DNA from: Prostheceraeus crozeri
Taxonomy: Eukaryota > Platyhelminthes > Polycladida > Euryleptidae
DNA: 64,000 bases
Direction: 5' to 3'
Assembly (NCBI GenBank): GCA_907163375.1
Contig: CAJQUW010008621.1
Location: 1-64,000 of the forward strand
Shown: positions 43,184-57,300 of the stretch, one piece after another
Numbering within the stretch: position 1 is the first letter of the stretch
Layout of the letters: each line of letters begins with the position of its first letter
Notes under the pieces: generated by a model
What the model was told of the DNA's origin: nothing
Database searches by the model: none
What the model saw: the letters and a program-made list of their open reading frames with translations, nothing else
Made by a program: the position numbers and the translations under genes

Positions 43184-45672
43184 TGGGGGGGGAAAGTTTT
43201 CATCTTTAACAATATTCACAACAACTTCAAAACACTCAAACCAACAACCAACACATCGATTCAATTCAACTCAATCAATCGATCGCGGTTGCGAGTCGAG
43301 AATGGTGATATATTCCTTTCCATTTTTTATCTTTTTTATTCTCTTCCATCGATGGTTTGGGTGGAAAGGTCCAAGAAAAAGGCTAAGGCTGGACTGTGAC
43401 ATCGAGGAGGAAGTCGAAAAAGGCTATAGTTAAACTCTCTCATTATAACTACTACATTCATTTTCATCTCAAAATAAAATTAATCATCAAAATCCTCGAG
43501 AGGTGGACGTTGGAAGGAGGCAGTTATTAAGGTTAACATTTTACTATATTCAAACTTTACATCGGAGGTGGCGGCGGGTCGAACAGGCTAGTACTTCCTA
43601 CTGTCTACAATCCCATAACTGATGACGAGGGGTGGAGGTTGAAGAGGAGGCATTGAACAAAATGAAAAATGGACTAGTCACCCATAATCCATAAAAACTA
43701 TGATGTCAATCGAACGTAAGTAGGATCGTAATGGGTCATCGAGGTGAGGAGAACGGGCTGTTAGTACAACTTCTAGATAGGGCTGTTTAATTTCCATAAA
43801 ACTCTTTCAAAAATATTCACCTCCTTTTAACTTCTGGGTCATTCCATTCTCTTTCATTGGTTTCTGTATCTTATGTACCAAGGAGGGCTAGTACTTTCTT
43901 GGTATTTATTCTCTTGTTTGTTTGGTTTTTTTTTTTATTCTTTCTTATTTTTTCATTTCATCCGAGAGCGTAGGGGTGGAGGGTGTTTTCGACACCAAAG
44001 AGAGAGAAGAGAGATGGCCTTTTGGTTAGTAGGAGGGGTAGAATAAGTACGAGTGAAATGGAGCGTGAGCGAAGAGAGGAAGGAAACAGGTAGTCAACCG
44101 AAAAAAGAAACGTACGGATATAGAAAGAGCTTATTTATTGTGGATTTTCTCTTTCATCAACATGGATTGGACAAATCTTTCACACCATTGCGAGGTGGGA
44201 GGGTCGGAATATAAAAAAAAGAAAGAACGAAAGAGTCAGGAATGGCTTTGGAAACTGTGTTTGAACACTCAAAAACACTGACTAATTGAAACCTGGACAC
44301 ATACATTCGACTTGGGCTTGAAAACTGAGTCAAGATCGAGGGTGGGTCCAGTTAGTCGGCGAGTCGAGTACTTAAAACTCTTTCCTCTCTATTTTACCTT
44401 CCAAACCAACCTTTAGTACTTTAATTACTCAGAACTTAGCAATAACATTTCAAACTTAACATTCAAAACAATACTATTTCACACTCAAATCAATACATCA
44501 CCCATCGGTAAGGTAGAGGGTCCGAGGGCTAGTTGCTAGTGTCATTGAGGTGGAGGACGAGGCAAATGGGACTGTACAATGAAAGGTTGCTAGTCGAGCG
44601 GGAGAGGTCTTGGAACTGCGCCATCAAGGTGGAGGGTACGAGAAGGGCTTAAAGAGAGGAAGAACTGTCAATTTGGAGGTTATTGGGAGGTGGAGGTTAA
44701 AAATTAGGGACAAATATCTTGGTAGAACTGGGATGTCAAAAACATTGCTTATGGGGATGGGATCGGTATTGGAAGGGGGGAGTGGTGGGGACGGCGACCA
44801 ATGGGTGGACGGGGACAGTCCAATGCCAGTATTTGCGGGGGCCGCGGACGAGCTTTGTGTCGGTGGTCGTGGGGATGCAGAGGAGGGGAGTATAGGGGCT
44901 GCTTTAAAATTACTGTCATAACTTCTTTTGGATAACTGTCACGAAATAATATGGCGCGAGGTTGGGTGGGGTGGTGTCGATTGAATGGAGTAATTGGGGA
45001 ATTTTATGTTCACATGGTCCTTAACATTCTTTTTTCAAATTCCATTCAAACACATCCATACACTCCAAAAACCAATCGAGTGTGGAGAGGTCGCGAGGCT
45101 TGTAATTAGTGTCAGCGTCAATAAAGATCGAGGTCAGAAGGGTCGGAGGGCTAGTACTTAACAATCTTTTTCCAAAAACAACATCCTTCTCTTTTTTCCT
45201 TTCACACATTCACATTTTCAAAACACACAATCATCACACAACAATCCCTTATTATTTCCATGCATTCACCCATCTTTTTCCAATAACTTCTTCTTTCCAC
45301 ACCACCCCCAACCAACTTACTCATTTCTTTACACCCCCCACTCCCACTTTCCCACCCCACCCCCCCTCCACTAATCCTTTTTTCACCCCCAATCGAGGGG
45401 TGGAGGTCGGGGTAGTAGGAAAGTGAGAGGGGGTGTCGAGGCTTTAAATCAAGATGTTCGTTTAATCTTAGTAGCTAGTTTGTAATTTAATGAAGATTTG
45501 TAAATAAAACATCTACATCATCACTACTTCTTCTGACAACTACTCCCTACTAACTCAGGTAACCATCCCAAATCACTTAACATCTCCTACATTCATACTT
45601 CATACTATACTTTTTCTACTTTCATGCCGAGGGGTAGGACGGACAAGGCTTGAATGGTCAAATCATCACGAG
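43184..45672. other. Scrambled low-complexity segment inside the array
   Basis: About 2.5 kb with long A-, C- and T-rich runs, scattered partial array words (CATCGAGGAGGAAGTCG, GGTGGAGGTTGAAG, GGCTAGTACTT, TCATTGAGGTGGAGGACGAG) and many homopolymers. No gene is supported. It looks either like heavily degraded array or like an uncorrected consensus where assembly failed. The flanking array resumes at 45,673 with the same unit order seen at 42,040-42,420. Confidence 0.7.
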
Positions 45673-47587
45673 CTTGGAAGTCAAATCTAGTACTTTCATC
45701 GAGGTTGAAGTCGAGGTTAGTACCTTCATCGAGATGGAGGTCGACGCTTGAATTTTCATCGAGGTGGAAGTCGAGTCTAGTACTTTCATCGAGGTGGAGG
45801 TCGAGGCTAGTACTGTCATTGAGGTGAAAGTCGAGGCATGGACTGTCAATGAGGTTGCGTTCGAGGCTGGTACTGTCATCGAGGTGGAGGTTGAGGCTTG
45901 GATTTTCATCGAGCGGGAGGTCGAGGCTTGGACTGTCATTGAGGTGGAGGTTGAGGCTTGGGCTGTCATCGAGGTGGAGGTTGAGGCATGGACTGTGATC
46001 GAGATGGAGGTCGAGGCAAGTACTTTCATCGAGGTGGATATCGAGGCTTGGAGATTTTCATCGAGTTGGAGGTCGAGGCTTGGACTGTCATCGAGGTGGA
46101 AGTCGAAGCTAGTACTTTCATCGAGGTGGAGGTCGAGACATGGACTGTCAATGAGGTTGCGGTCGAGGCTTGGACTGTCATCGAGTTGGAGGTCAAGGTT
46201 AGTACTTTCATCGACGTGGAGGTCGAGGCTTGGATTTTCATCGAGTTGGAGGTTGAGGCTAGTACTGTCATTGAGGTGGAGGTCGAGGCTTGGACTGTCA
46301 TTGAGGTGGAGGTTGAGGCATGGACTGTCATCGAGATGGAGGTCGAGGCTAGTACTTTCATCGTGGTTGCGGTTGAGGATTGGACTTTCATCGCGGTTGC
46401 GGTCGAGGCTGGGATTTCCATCGAGGTGGAGGTCGAGGTTAGTACTTTCATCGAGGTGGAGGTCGAGGCTTGGATTTTCATCGATTTGGAGGTCGAGGCT
46501 AGTACTGTCATCGAGGTGGAAGTCGATTCTAGTACTTTCATCGAGGTGGAAGTCGAGGCTAGTACTTTCATCGAGGTGGAAGTCGAGACATGGGCTGTCA
46601 ATGAGGTTGCGGTCGAGGTTGGTACTGTCATCGAGGTGGAGGTCGAGGCTTGGACTGTCATCGAGGTGAAAGTCGAGGCTAGTACTTTCATCGAGGTGGA
46701 GGTCGAGGCTTGGATTTTCATCGAGGTGGAGGTCGAGGCTTGGACTGTCATCGAGGTGGAAGTCGAGTCTACCACTTTCATCGAGGTGGAGGTCGAGGCT
46801 AGTACTGTCATTGAGGTGAAGGTCGAGGCATGGACTGTCAATGAGGTTGCGGTCGAGGCTGGTACTGTCATCGAGGTGGAGGTTGAGGCTTGGATTTTCA
46901 TCGAGTTGGAGGTCGCGGCTTGGACTGTCATTGAGGTGGAGGTTGAGGCATGGACTGTCATCGAGTTGGAGGTCGAGACATGGACTGTCAATGAGGTTGC
47001 GGTCGAGGCTAGTACTGTCATCGAGGTGGAGGTCGAGGCTAGTACTTTCATCGAGGTGGAGGTCAAGGCTTGGACTGTCATCGAGTTGGAAGTCAAGGCT
47101 AGTACTTTCATCGAGGTTGAAGTCGAGGTTAGTACCTTCATCGAGATGGAGGTCGACGCTTGAATTTTCATCGAGTTGGAGGTTGAGGCTAGTACTGTCA
47201 TTGAGGTGGAGGTTGAGGCATGGACTGTCATCGAGGTGGAGGTCGAGGCTAGTACTTTCATCGAGGTGGAGGTCGAGGCTTGGATTTTCATCGAGTTGGA
47301 GGTCGAGGCTGGGATTTCCATCGAGGTGGAAGTCGAGTCTAGTACTTTCATCGAGGTGGAGGTCGAGGCTAGTACTGTCATTGAGGTGGAAGTCGAGGCA
47401 TGGACTGTCAATGAGGTTGCGTTCGAGGCTGGTACTGTCATCGAGGTGGAGGTTGAGGCTTGGATTTTCATCGAGGGGGAGGTCGAGGCTTGGACTGTCA
47501 TTGGGGTGGAGGTTGAGGCTTGGACTGTCATCGAGGTGGAGGTTGAGGCATGGACTGTCATCGAGATGGAGGTCGAGGCAAGTACTT

Positions 47588-50500
47588 TCATCGAGGTGGA
47601 TATCGAGGCTTGGAGATTTTCATCGAGTTGGAGGTCGAGGCTTGGACTGTCATCGAGGTGGAAGTCGAAGCTAGTACTTTCATCGAGGTGGAGGTCGAGA
47701 CATGGACTGTCAATGAGGTTGCGGTCGAGGCTTGGACTGTCATCGAGTTGGAGGTCAAGGTTAGTATTTTCTTCGACGTGGAGGTCGAGGCTCTGATTTT
47801 CATCGAGTTGGAGGTTGAGGCTAGTACTGTCATTGAGCTGGAGGTCGAGGCTTGGACTGTCATTGAGGTGGAGGTTGAGGCATGGACTGTCATCGAGGTG
47901 GAGGTCGAGGCTAGTACTTTCATCGTGGTTGCGGTTGAGGATTGGACTTTCATCGCGGTTGCGGTCGAGGCTGGGATTTCCATCGAGGTGGAGGTCGAGG
48001 TTAGTACTTTCATCGAGGTGGAGGTCGAGGCTTGGATTTTCATCGAGGTGGAGGTCGAGGCTAGTACTGTCATCGAGGTGGAAGTCGATTCTAGTACTTT
48101 CATCGAGGTGGAAGTCGAGGCTAGTACTTTCATCGAGGTGGAAGTCGAGACATGGGCTGTCAATGAGGTTGCGGTCGAGGTTGGTACTGTCATCGAGGTG
48201 GAGGTCGAGGCTTGGACTGTCATCGAGGTGAAAGTCGAGGCTAGTACTTTCATCGAGGTGGAGGTCGAGGCTTGGATTTTCATCGAGGTGGAGGTCGAGG
48301 CTTGGACTGTCATCGAGGTGGAAGTCGAGTCTACCACTTTCATCGAGGTGGAGGTCGAGGCTAGTACTGTCATTGAGGTGAAGGTCGAGGCATGGACTGT
48401 CAATGAGGTTGCGGTCGAGGCTGGTACTGTCATCGAGGTGGAGGTTGAGGCTTGGATTTTCATCGAGTTGGAGGTCGAGGCTTGGACTGTCATAGAGGTG
48501 GAGGTAGAGGCTGGACTGTCATCGAGGTGGAAGGTCGAGGCTAGTACTGTCATCGAGGTGGAGGTCGTCGAGGCTAGTACTTTCATTGAGGTTGCGGTCG
48601 AGGCTTGGACTGTCATCGAGGTGGAGGTTGAGGCTTGGATTTTCATCGAGTTGGAGGTCGCGGCTTGGACTGTCATTGAGGTGGAGGTTGAGGCATGGAC
48701 TGTCATCGAGGTGGAGGTCGAGGCTAGTACTTTTATCGAGGTGGAGGTCGAGGCTTGGATTTTCATCGAGGTGGAGGTCGAGGCTTGAACTGTCATCGAG
48801 GTGGAAGTCGAGTCTAGTACTTTCATCGAGGTGGAGGTCGAGGCTAGTACTGTCATTGAGGTGAAGGTCGAGGCATGGACTGTCAATGAGGTTGCGGTCG
48901 AGGCTGGTACTGTCATCGAGGTGGAGGTTGAGGCTTGGATTTTCATCGAGTTGGAGGTCGCGGCTTGGACTGTCATTGAGGTGGAGGTTGAGGCATGGAC
49001 TGTCATCGAGTTGGAGGTCGAGACATGGACTGTCAATGAGGTTGCGGTCGAGGCTAGTACTGTCATCGAGGTGGAGGTCGAGGCTAGTACTTTCATCGAG
49101 GTGGAGGTCAAGGCTTGGACTGTCATCGAGTTGGAAGTCAAGGCTAGTACTTTCATCGAGGTTGAAGTCGAGGTTAGTACCTTCATCGAGATGGAGGTCG
49201 ACGCTTGAATTTTCATCGAGTTGGAGGTTGAGGCTAGTACTGTCATTGAGGTGGAGGTTGAGGCATGGACTGTCATCGAGGTGGAGGTCGAGGCTAGTAC
49301 TTTCATCGAGGTGGAGGTCGAGGCTTGGATTTTCATCGAGGTGGAGGTCGAGGCTGGGATTTCCATCGAGGTGGAAGTCGAGTCTAGTACTTTCATCGAG
49401 GTGGAGGTCGAGGCTAGTACTGTCATTGAGGTGGAAGTCGAGGCATGGACTGTCAATGAGGTTGCGTTCGAGGCTGGTACTGTCATCGAGGTGGAGGTTG
49501 AGGCTTGGATTTTCATCGAGGTGGAGGTCGAGGCTTGGATTTTCATCGAGGTGGAGGTCGAGGCTGGGATTTCCATCGAGGTGGAAGTCGAGTCTAGTAC
49601 TTTCATCGAGGTGGAGGTCGAGGCTAGTACTGTCATTGAGGTGGAAGTCGAGGCATGGACTGTCAATGAGGTTGCGTTCGAGGCTGGTACTGTCATCGAG
49701 GTGGAGGTTGAGGCTTGGATTTTCATCGAGGGGGAGGTCGAGGCTTGGACTGTCATCGATTTGGAGGTCGAGGCTAGTACTGTCATCGAGGTGGAAGTCG
49801 ATTCTAGTACTTTCATCGAGGTGGAAGTCGAGGCTAGTACTTTCATCGAGGTGGAAGTCGAGACATGGGCTGTCAATGAGGTTGCGGTCGAGGTTGGTAC
49901 TGTCATCGAGGTGGAGGTCGAGGCTTGGACTGTCATCGAGGTGAAAGTCGAGGCTAGTACTTTCATCGAGGTGGAGGTCGAGGCTTGGATTTTCATCGAG
50001 GTGGAGGTCGAGGCTTGGACTGTCATCGAGGTGGAAGTCGAGTCTACCACTTTCATCGAGGTGGAGGTCGAGGCTAGTACTGTCATTGAGGTGAAGGTCG
50101 AGGCATGGACTGTCAATGAGGTTGCGGTCGAGGCTGGTACTGTCATCGAGGTGGAGGTTGAGGCTTGGATTTTCATCGAGTTGGAGGTCGCGGCTTGGAC
50201 TGTCATTGAGGTGGAGGTTGAGGCATGGACTGTCATCGAGTTGGAGGTCGAGACATGGACTGTCAATGAGGTTGCGGTCGAGGCTAGTACTGTCATCGAG
50301 GTGGAGGTCGAGGCTAGTACTTTCATCGAGGTGGAGGTCAAGGCTTGGACTGTCATCGAGTTGGAAGTCAAGGCTAGTACTTTCATCGAGGTTGAAGTCG
50401 AGGTTAGTACCTTCATCGAGATGGAGGTCGACGCTTGAATTTTCATCGAGTTGGAGGTTGAGGCTAGTACTGTCATTGAGGTGGAAGTTGAGGCATGGAC

Positions 50501-53500
50501 TGTCATCGAGGTGGAGGTCGAGGCTAGTACTTTTATCGAGGTGGAGGTCGAGGCTTCGATTTTCATCGAGGCGGAGGTCGAGGCTGGGATTTCCATCGAG
50601 GTGGAAGTCGAGTCTAGTACTTTCATCGAGGTGGAGGTCGAGGCTAGTACTGTCATTGAGGTGGAAGTCGAGGCATGGACTGTCATCGAGATGGAGGTCG
50701 AGGCTAGTACTTTCATCGAGGTGGAGGTTGAGGCTTGGATTTTCATCGAGAGGGAGGTCGAGGCTTGGATTTTCATCGAGGTGGAGGTCGAGGCTGGGAT
50801 TTCCATCGAGGTGGAAGTCGAGTCTAGTACTTTCATCGAGGTGGAAGTCGATTCTAGTACTTTCATCGAGGTGGAAGTCGAGGCTAGTACTTTCATCGAG
50901 GTGGAAGTCGAGACATGGGCTGTCAATGAGGTTGCGGTCGAGGTTGGTACTGTCATCGAGGTGGAGGTCGAGGCTTGGACTGTCATCGAGGTGAAAGTCG
51001 AGGCTAGTACTTTCATCGAGGTGGAGGTCGAGGCTTGGATTTTCATCGAGGTGGAGGTCGAGGCTTGGACTGTCATCGAGGTGGAAGTCGAGTCTACCAC
51101 TTTCATCGAGGTGGAGGTCGAGGCTAGTACTGTCATTGAGGTGAAGGTCGAGGCATGGACTGTCAATGAGGTTGCGGTCGAGGCTGGTACTGTCATCGAG
51201 GTGGAGGTTGAGGCTTGGATTTTCATCGAGTTGGAGGTCGCGGCTTGGACTGTCATTGAGGTGGAGGTTGAGGCATGGACTGTCATCGAGTTGGAGGTCG
51301 AGACATGGACTGTCAATGAGGTTGCGGCCGAGGCTAGTACTGTCATCGAGGTGGAGGTCGAGGCTAGTACTTTCATCGAGGTGGAGGTCAAGGCTTGGAC
51401 TGTCATCGAGTTGGAAGTCAAGGCTAGTACTTTCATCGAGGTTGAAGTCCAGGTTAGTACCTTCATCGAGATGGAGGTCGACGCTTGAATTTTCATCGAG
51501 TTGGAGGTTGAGGCTAGTACTTTCATCGAGGTGGAGGTCGAGGCTAGTACTGTCATTGAGGTGGAAGTCGAGGCATGGACTGTCAATGAGGTTGCGTTCG
51601 AGGCTGGTACTGTCATCGAGGTGGAGGTTGAGGCTTGGATTTTCATCGAGAGGGAGGTCGAGGCTTGGATTTTCATCGAGGTGGAGGTCGAGGCTGGGAT
51701 TTCTATCGAGGTGGAAGCCGAAGCTAGTACTTTCATTGAGGTGGAGGTCGAGACATGGACTGTCAATGAGGTTGCGGTCGAGGCTTGGACTGTCATCGAG
51801 TTGGAGGTCAAGGTTAGTACTTTCATCAACGTGGAGGTCGAGGCTTGGATTTTCATCGAGTTGGAGGTTGAGGCTAGTACTGTCATTGAGGTGGAGGTCG
51901 AGGCTTGGACTGTCATTGAGGTTGAGGTTGAGGCATGGACTGTCATCGAGATGGAGGTCGAGGCTAGTACTTTCATCGTGGTTGCGGTTGAGGATTGGAC
52001 TTTCATCGCGGTTGCGGTCGAGGCTGGGATTTCCATCGAGGTGGAGGTCGAGGCTTGGATTTTCATCGATTTGGAGGTCGAGGCTAGTACTGTCATCGAG
52101 GTGGAAGTCGATTCTAGTACTTTCATCGAGGTGGAAGTCGAGGCTAGTACTTTCATCGAGGTGGAAGTCGAGACATGGGCTGTCAATGAGGTTGCGGTCG
52201 AGGTTGGTACTGTCATCGAGGTGGAGGTCGAGGCTTGGACTGTCATCGAGGTGAAAGTCGAGGCTAGTACTTTCATCGAGGTGGAGGTCGAGGCTTGGAT
52301 TTTCATCGAGGTGGAGGTCGAGGCTTGGACTGTCATCGAGGTGGAAGTCGAGTCTACCACTTTCATCGAGGTGGAGGTCGAGGCTAGTACTGTCATTGAG
52401 GTGAAGGTCGAGGCATGGACTGTCAATGAGGTTGCGGTCGAGGCTGGTACTGTCATCGAGGTGGAGGTTGAGGCTTGGATTTTCATCGAGTTGGAGGTCG
52501 CGGCTTGGACTGTCATTGAGGTGGAGGTTGAGGCATGGACTGTCATCGAGTTGGAGGTCGAGACATGGACTGTCAATGAGGTTGCGGTCGAGGCTAGTAC
52601 TGTCATCGAGGTGGAGGTCGAGGCTAGTACTTTCATCGAGGTGGAGGTCAAGGCTTGGACTGTCATCGAGTTGGAAGTCAAGGCTAGTACTTTCATCGAG
52701 GTTGAAGTCGAGGTTAGTACCTTCATCGAGATGGAGGTCGACGCTTGAATTTTCATCGAGTTGGAGGTTGAGGCTAGTACTGTCATTGAGGTGGAGGTCG
52801 AGGCTTGGTTTTCCATCGAGGTGGAGGTCGAGGATAGATCTTCCATCGAGGTGGAGGTCGAGGCTTGTATTTTCATCGAGGTGAAGGTTGAGGCTTTGAT
52901 TTCCATCGAGGTGGAAGTCGAGTCTAGTACTTTCATCGAGGTGGAGGTCGAGGCTAGTACTGTCATTGAGGTGGAAGTCGAGGCATGGACTGTCAATGAG
53001 GTTGCGTTCGAGGCTGGTACTGTCATCGAGGTGGAGGTTGAGGCTTGGATTTTCATCGAGGTGGAGGTCGAGGCTTGGACTGTCATTGAGGTGGAGGTTG
53101 AGGCTTGGACTGTCATCGAGGTGGAGGTTGAGGCATGGACTGTCATCGAGATGGAGGTCGAGGCTAGTACTTTCATCGTGGTTGCGGTTGAGGATTGGAC
53201 TTTCATCGCGGTTGCGGTCGAGGCTGGGATTTTCATCGATTTGGAGGTCGAGGCTAGTACTGTCATCGAGGTGGAAGTCGATTCTAGTACTTTCATCGAG
53301 GTGGAAGTCGAGGCTAGTACTTTCATCGAGGTGGAAGTCGAGACATGGGCTGTCAATGAGGTTGCGGTCGAGGTTGGTACTGTCATCGAGGTGGAGGTCG
53401 AGGCTTGGACTGTCATCGAGGTGAAAGTCGAGGCTAGTACTTTCATCGAGGTGGAGGTCGAGGCTTGGATTTTCATCGAGGTGGAGGTCGAGGCTTGGAC

Positions 53501-54346
53501 TGTCATCGAGGTGGAAGTCGAGTCTACCACTTTCATCGAGGTGGAGGTCGAGGCTAGTACTGTCATTGAGGTGAAGGTCGAGGCATGGACTGTCAATGAG
53601 GTTGCGGTCGAGGCTGGTACTGTCATCGAGGTGGAGGTTGAGGCTTGGATTTTCATCGAGTTGGAGGTCGAGGCTTGGACTGTCATTGAGGTGGAGGTTG
53701 AGGCATGGACTGTCATCGAGTTGGAGGTCGAGACATGGACTGTCAATGAGGTTGCGGTCGAGGCTAGTACTGTCATCGAGGTGGAGGTCGAGGCTAGTAC
53801 TTTCATCGAGGTGGAGGTCAAGGCTTGGACTGTCATCGAGTTGGAAGTCAAGGCTAGTACTTTCATCGAGGTTGAAGTCGAGGTTAGTACCTTCATCGAG
53901 ATGGAGGTCGACGCTTGAATTTTCATCGAGTTGGAGGTTGAGGCTAGTACTGTCATTGAGGTGGAGGTTGAGGCATGGACTGTCATCGAGGTGGAGGTCG
54001 AGGCTAGTACTTTCATCGAGGTGGAGGTCGAGGCTTGGATTTTCATCGAGGTGGAGGTCGAGGCTGGGATTTCCATCGAGGTGGAAGTCGAGTCTAGTAC
54101 TTTCATCGAGGTGGAGGTCGAGGCTAGTACTGTCATTGAGGTGGAAGTCGAGGCATGGACTGTCAATGAGGTTGCGTTCGAGGCTGGTACTGTCATCGAG
54201 GTGGAGGTTGAGGCTTGGATTTTCATCGAGGGGGAGGTCGAGGCTTGGACTGTCATTGAGGTGGAGGTTGAGGCTTGGACTGTCATCGAGGTGGAGGTTG
54301 AGGCATGGACTGTCATCGAGATGGAGGTCGAGGCAAGTACTTTCAT
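47588..54346 (-). other. Giant Ser/Thr-rich open frame within the array (2,252 codons)
   Basis: The minus strand of the array is open for 6.76 kb in one frame, as ten-residue units of the type MKVLASTSTS or MTVQASTSTS. Ser plus Thr make up about half the residues, which would suit an O-glycosylated mucin-like protein. However, it starts and ends inside the array at the 32-base units, has no unique N- or C-terminal domain, no signal peptide and no visible splice context. Any 30-bp unit lacking a stop gives this automatically. I regard coding as unproven and unlikely. Confidence 0.3.
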
Positions 54347-57300
54347 CGAGGTGGATATCGAGGCTTGGAGATTTTCATCGAGTTGGAGGTCGAGGCTTGG
54401 ACTGTCATCGAGGTGGAAGTCGAAGCTAGTACTTTCATCGAGGTGGAGGTCGAGACATGGACTGTCAATGAGGTTGCGGTCGAGGCTTGGACTGTCATCG
54501 AGTTGGAGGTCAAGGTTAGTATTTTCATCGAGGTGGAGGTCGAGGCTTGGATTTTCATCGAGTTGGAGGTTGAGGCTAGTACTGTCATTGAGCTGGAGGT
54601 CGAGGCTTGGACTGTCATTGAGGTGGAGGTTGAGGCATGGACTGTCATCGAGATGGAGGTCGAGGCTAGTACTTTCATCGTGGTTGCGGTTGAGGATTGG
54701 ACTTTCATCGCGGTTGCGGTCGAGGCTGGGATTTCCATCGAGGTGGAGGTCGAGGCTTGGACTGTCATTGAGGTGGAGGTTGAGGCATGGACTGTCATCG
54801 ATTTGGAGGTCGAGGCTAGTACTGTCATCGAGGTGGAAGTCGATTCTAGTACTTTCATCGAGGTGGAAGTCGAGGCTAGTACTTTCATCGAGGTGGAAGT
54901 CGAGACATGGGCTGTCAATGAGGTTGCGGTCGAGGCTGGTACTGTCATCGAGGTGGAGGTTGAGGCTTGGATTTTCATCGAGGTGGAGGTCGAGGCTTGG
55001 ACTGTCATCGAGGTGGAGGTTGAGGCATGGACTGTCATCGAGTTGGAGGTCGAGACATGGACTGTCAATGAGGTTGCGGTCGAGGCTAGTACTGTCATCG
55101 AGGTGGAGGTCGAGGCTAGTACTTTCATCGAGGTGGAGGTCAAGGCTTGGACTGTCATCGAGTTGGAAGTCGAGGCTAGTACTGTCATCGAGGTGGAGGT
55201 CGAGGCTAGTACTTTCATCGAGGTGGAGGTCAAGGCTTGGACTGTCATCGAGTTGGAAGTCAAGGCTAGTACTTTCATCGAGGTTGAAGTCGAGGTTAGT
55301 ACCTTCATCGAGATGGAGGTCGACGCTTGAATTTTCATCGAGTTGGAGGTTGAGGCTAGTACTGTCATTGAGGTGGAAGTTGAGGCATGGACTGTCATCG
55401 AGGTGGAGGTCGAGGCTAGTACTTTTATCGAGGTGGAGGTCGAGGCTTCGATTTTCATCGAGGTGGAGGTCGAGGCTGGGATTTCCATCGAGGTGGAAGT
55501 CGAGTCTAGTACTTTCATCGAGGTGGAGGTCGAGGCTAGTACTGTCATTGAGGTGGAAGTCGAGGCATGGACTGTCAACGAGGTTGAGGTCGAGGCTAGT
55601 ACTGTCATCGAGGTGGAGGTTGAGGCTTGGATTTTCATCGAGGTGGAAGTCGAGGCTAGTACTTTCATCGAGGTGGAGGTCAAGGCTTGGACTGTCAACG
55701 AGTTGGAAGTCAAGGCTAGTACTTTAATCGAGGTTGAAGTCGAGGTTAGTACCTTCATCGAGGTGGAAGTCGAGGCTAGTACTTTCATCGAGGTGGAAGT
55801 CGAGACATGGGCTGTCAATGAGGTTGCGGTCGAGGTTGGTACTGTCATCGAGGTGGAGGTCGAGGCTTGGACTGTCATTGAGTTGGAAGTCGAGGCTTGT
55901 ACTTTCATCGAGGTGGACGTCGAGGCTTGGATTTTGATCGAGGTGGAGGTCGAGGCTTGGACTGTCATCGATGTGGAAGTCGAGTCTACCACTTTCATCG
56001 AGGTGGAGGTCGAGGCTAGTACTGTCATTGAGGTGAAGGTCGAGGCATGGACTGTCAATGAGGTTGCGGTCGAGGCTGGTACTGTCATCGAGGTGGAGGT
56101 TGAGGCTTGGATTTTCATCGAGTTGGAGGTCGCGGCTTGGACTGTCATTGAGGTGGAGGTTGAGGCATGGACTGTCATCGAGTTGGAGGTCGAGACATGG
56201 ACTGTCAATGAGGTTGCGGTCGAGGCTAGTACTGTCATCGAGGTGGAGGTCGAGGCTAGTACTTTCATCGAGGTGGAGGTCGAGGCTTGGACTGTCATTG
56301 AGTTGGAAGTCGAGGCTTGTACTTTCATCGAGGTGGACGTCGAGGCTTGGATTTTGATCGAGGTGGAGGTCGAGGCTTGGACTGTCATCGATGTGGAAGT
56401 CGAGTCTACCACTTTCATCGAGGTGGAGGTCGAGGCTAGTACTGTCATCGAGGTGGAGGTCGAGGCATGGACTGTCATCGAGGTGGAAGTCGATTCTAGT
56501 ACTTTCATCGAGGTGGAGGTCGAGGCTTGGATTTTGATCGAGGTGGAGGTCGAGGCTTGGATTTTGATCGAGGTGAAGGTCGAGGCTGGGATTTCCAACG
56601 AGGTGGAAGTCGAGTCTAGTACTTTCATCGAGGTGGAGGTCGAGGCTAGTACTGTCATCGAGGTTGCGGTCGAGGCTTGGACTGTCATCGAGTTGGAGGT
56701 CAAGGTTAGTACTTTCATCGACGTGGAGGTCGAGGCTTGGATTTTCATCGAGTTGGAGGTTGAGGCTAGTACTGTCATTGAGGTGGAGGTCGAGGCTTGG
56801 ACTGTCATTGAGGTGGAGGTTGAGGCATGGACTGTCATCGAGATGGAGGTCGAGGCTAGTACTTTCATCGTGGTTGCGGTTGAGGATTGGACTTTCATCG
56901 CGGTTGCGGTCGAGGCTGGGATTTCCATCGAGGTGGAGGTCGAGGCTTGGATTTTCATCGATTTGGAGGTCGAGGCTAGTACTGTCATCGAGGTGGAAGT
57001 CGATTCTAGTACTTTCATCGAGGTGGAAGTCGAGGCTAGTACTTTCATCGAGGTGGAAGTCGAGACATGGGCTGTCAATGAGGTTGCGGTCGAGGTTGGT
57101 ACTGTCATCGAGGTGGAGGTCGAGGCTTGGACTGTCATCGAGGTGAAAGTCGAGGCTAGTACTTTCATCGAGGTGGAGGTCGAGGCTTGGATTTTCATCG
57201 AGGTGGAGGTCGAGGCTTGGACTGTCATCGAGGTGGAAGTCGAGTCTACCACTTTCATCGAGGTGGAGGTCGAGGCTAGTACTGTCATTGAGGTGAAGGT

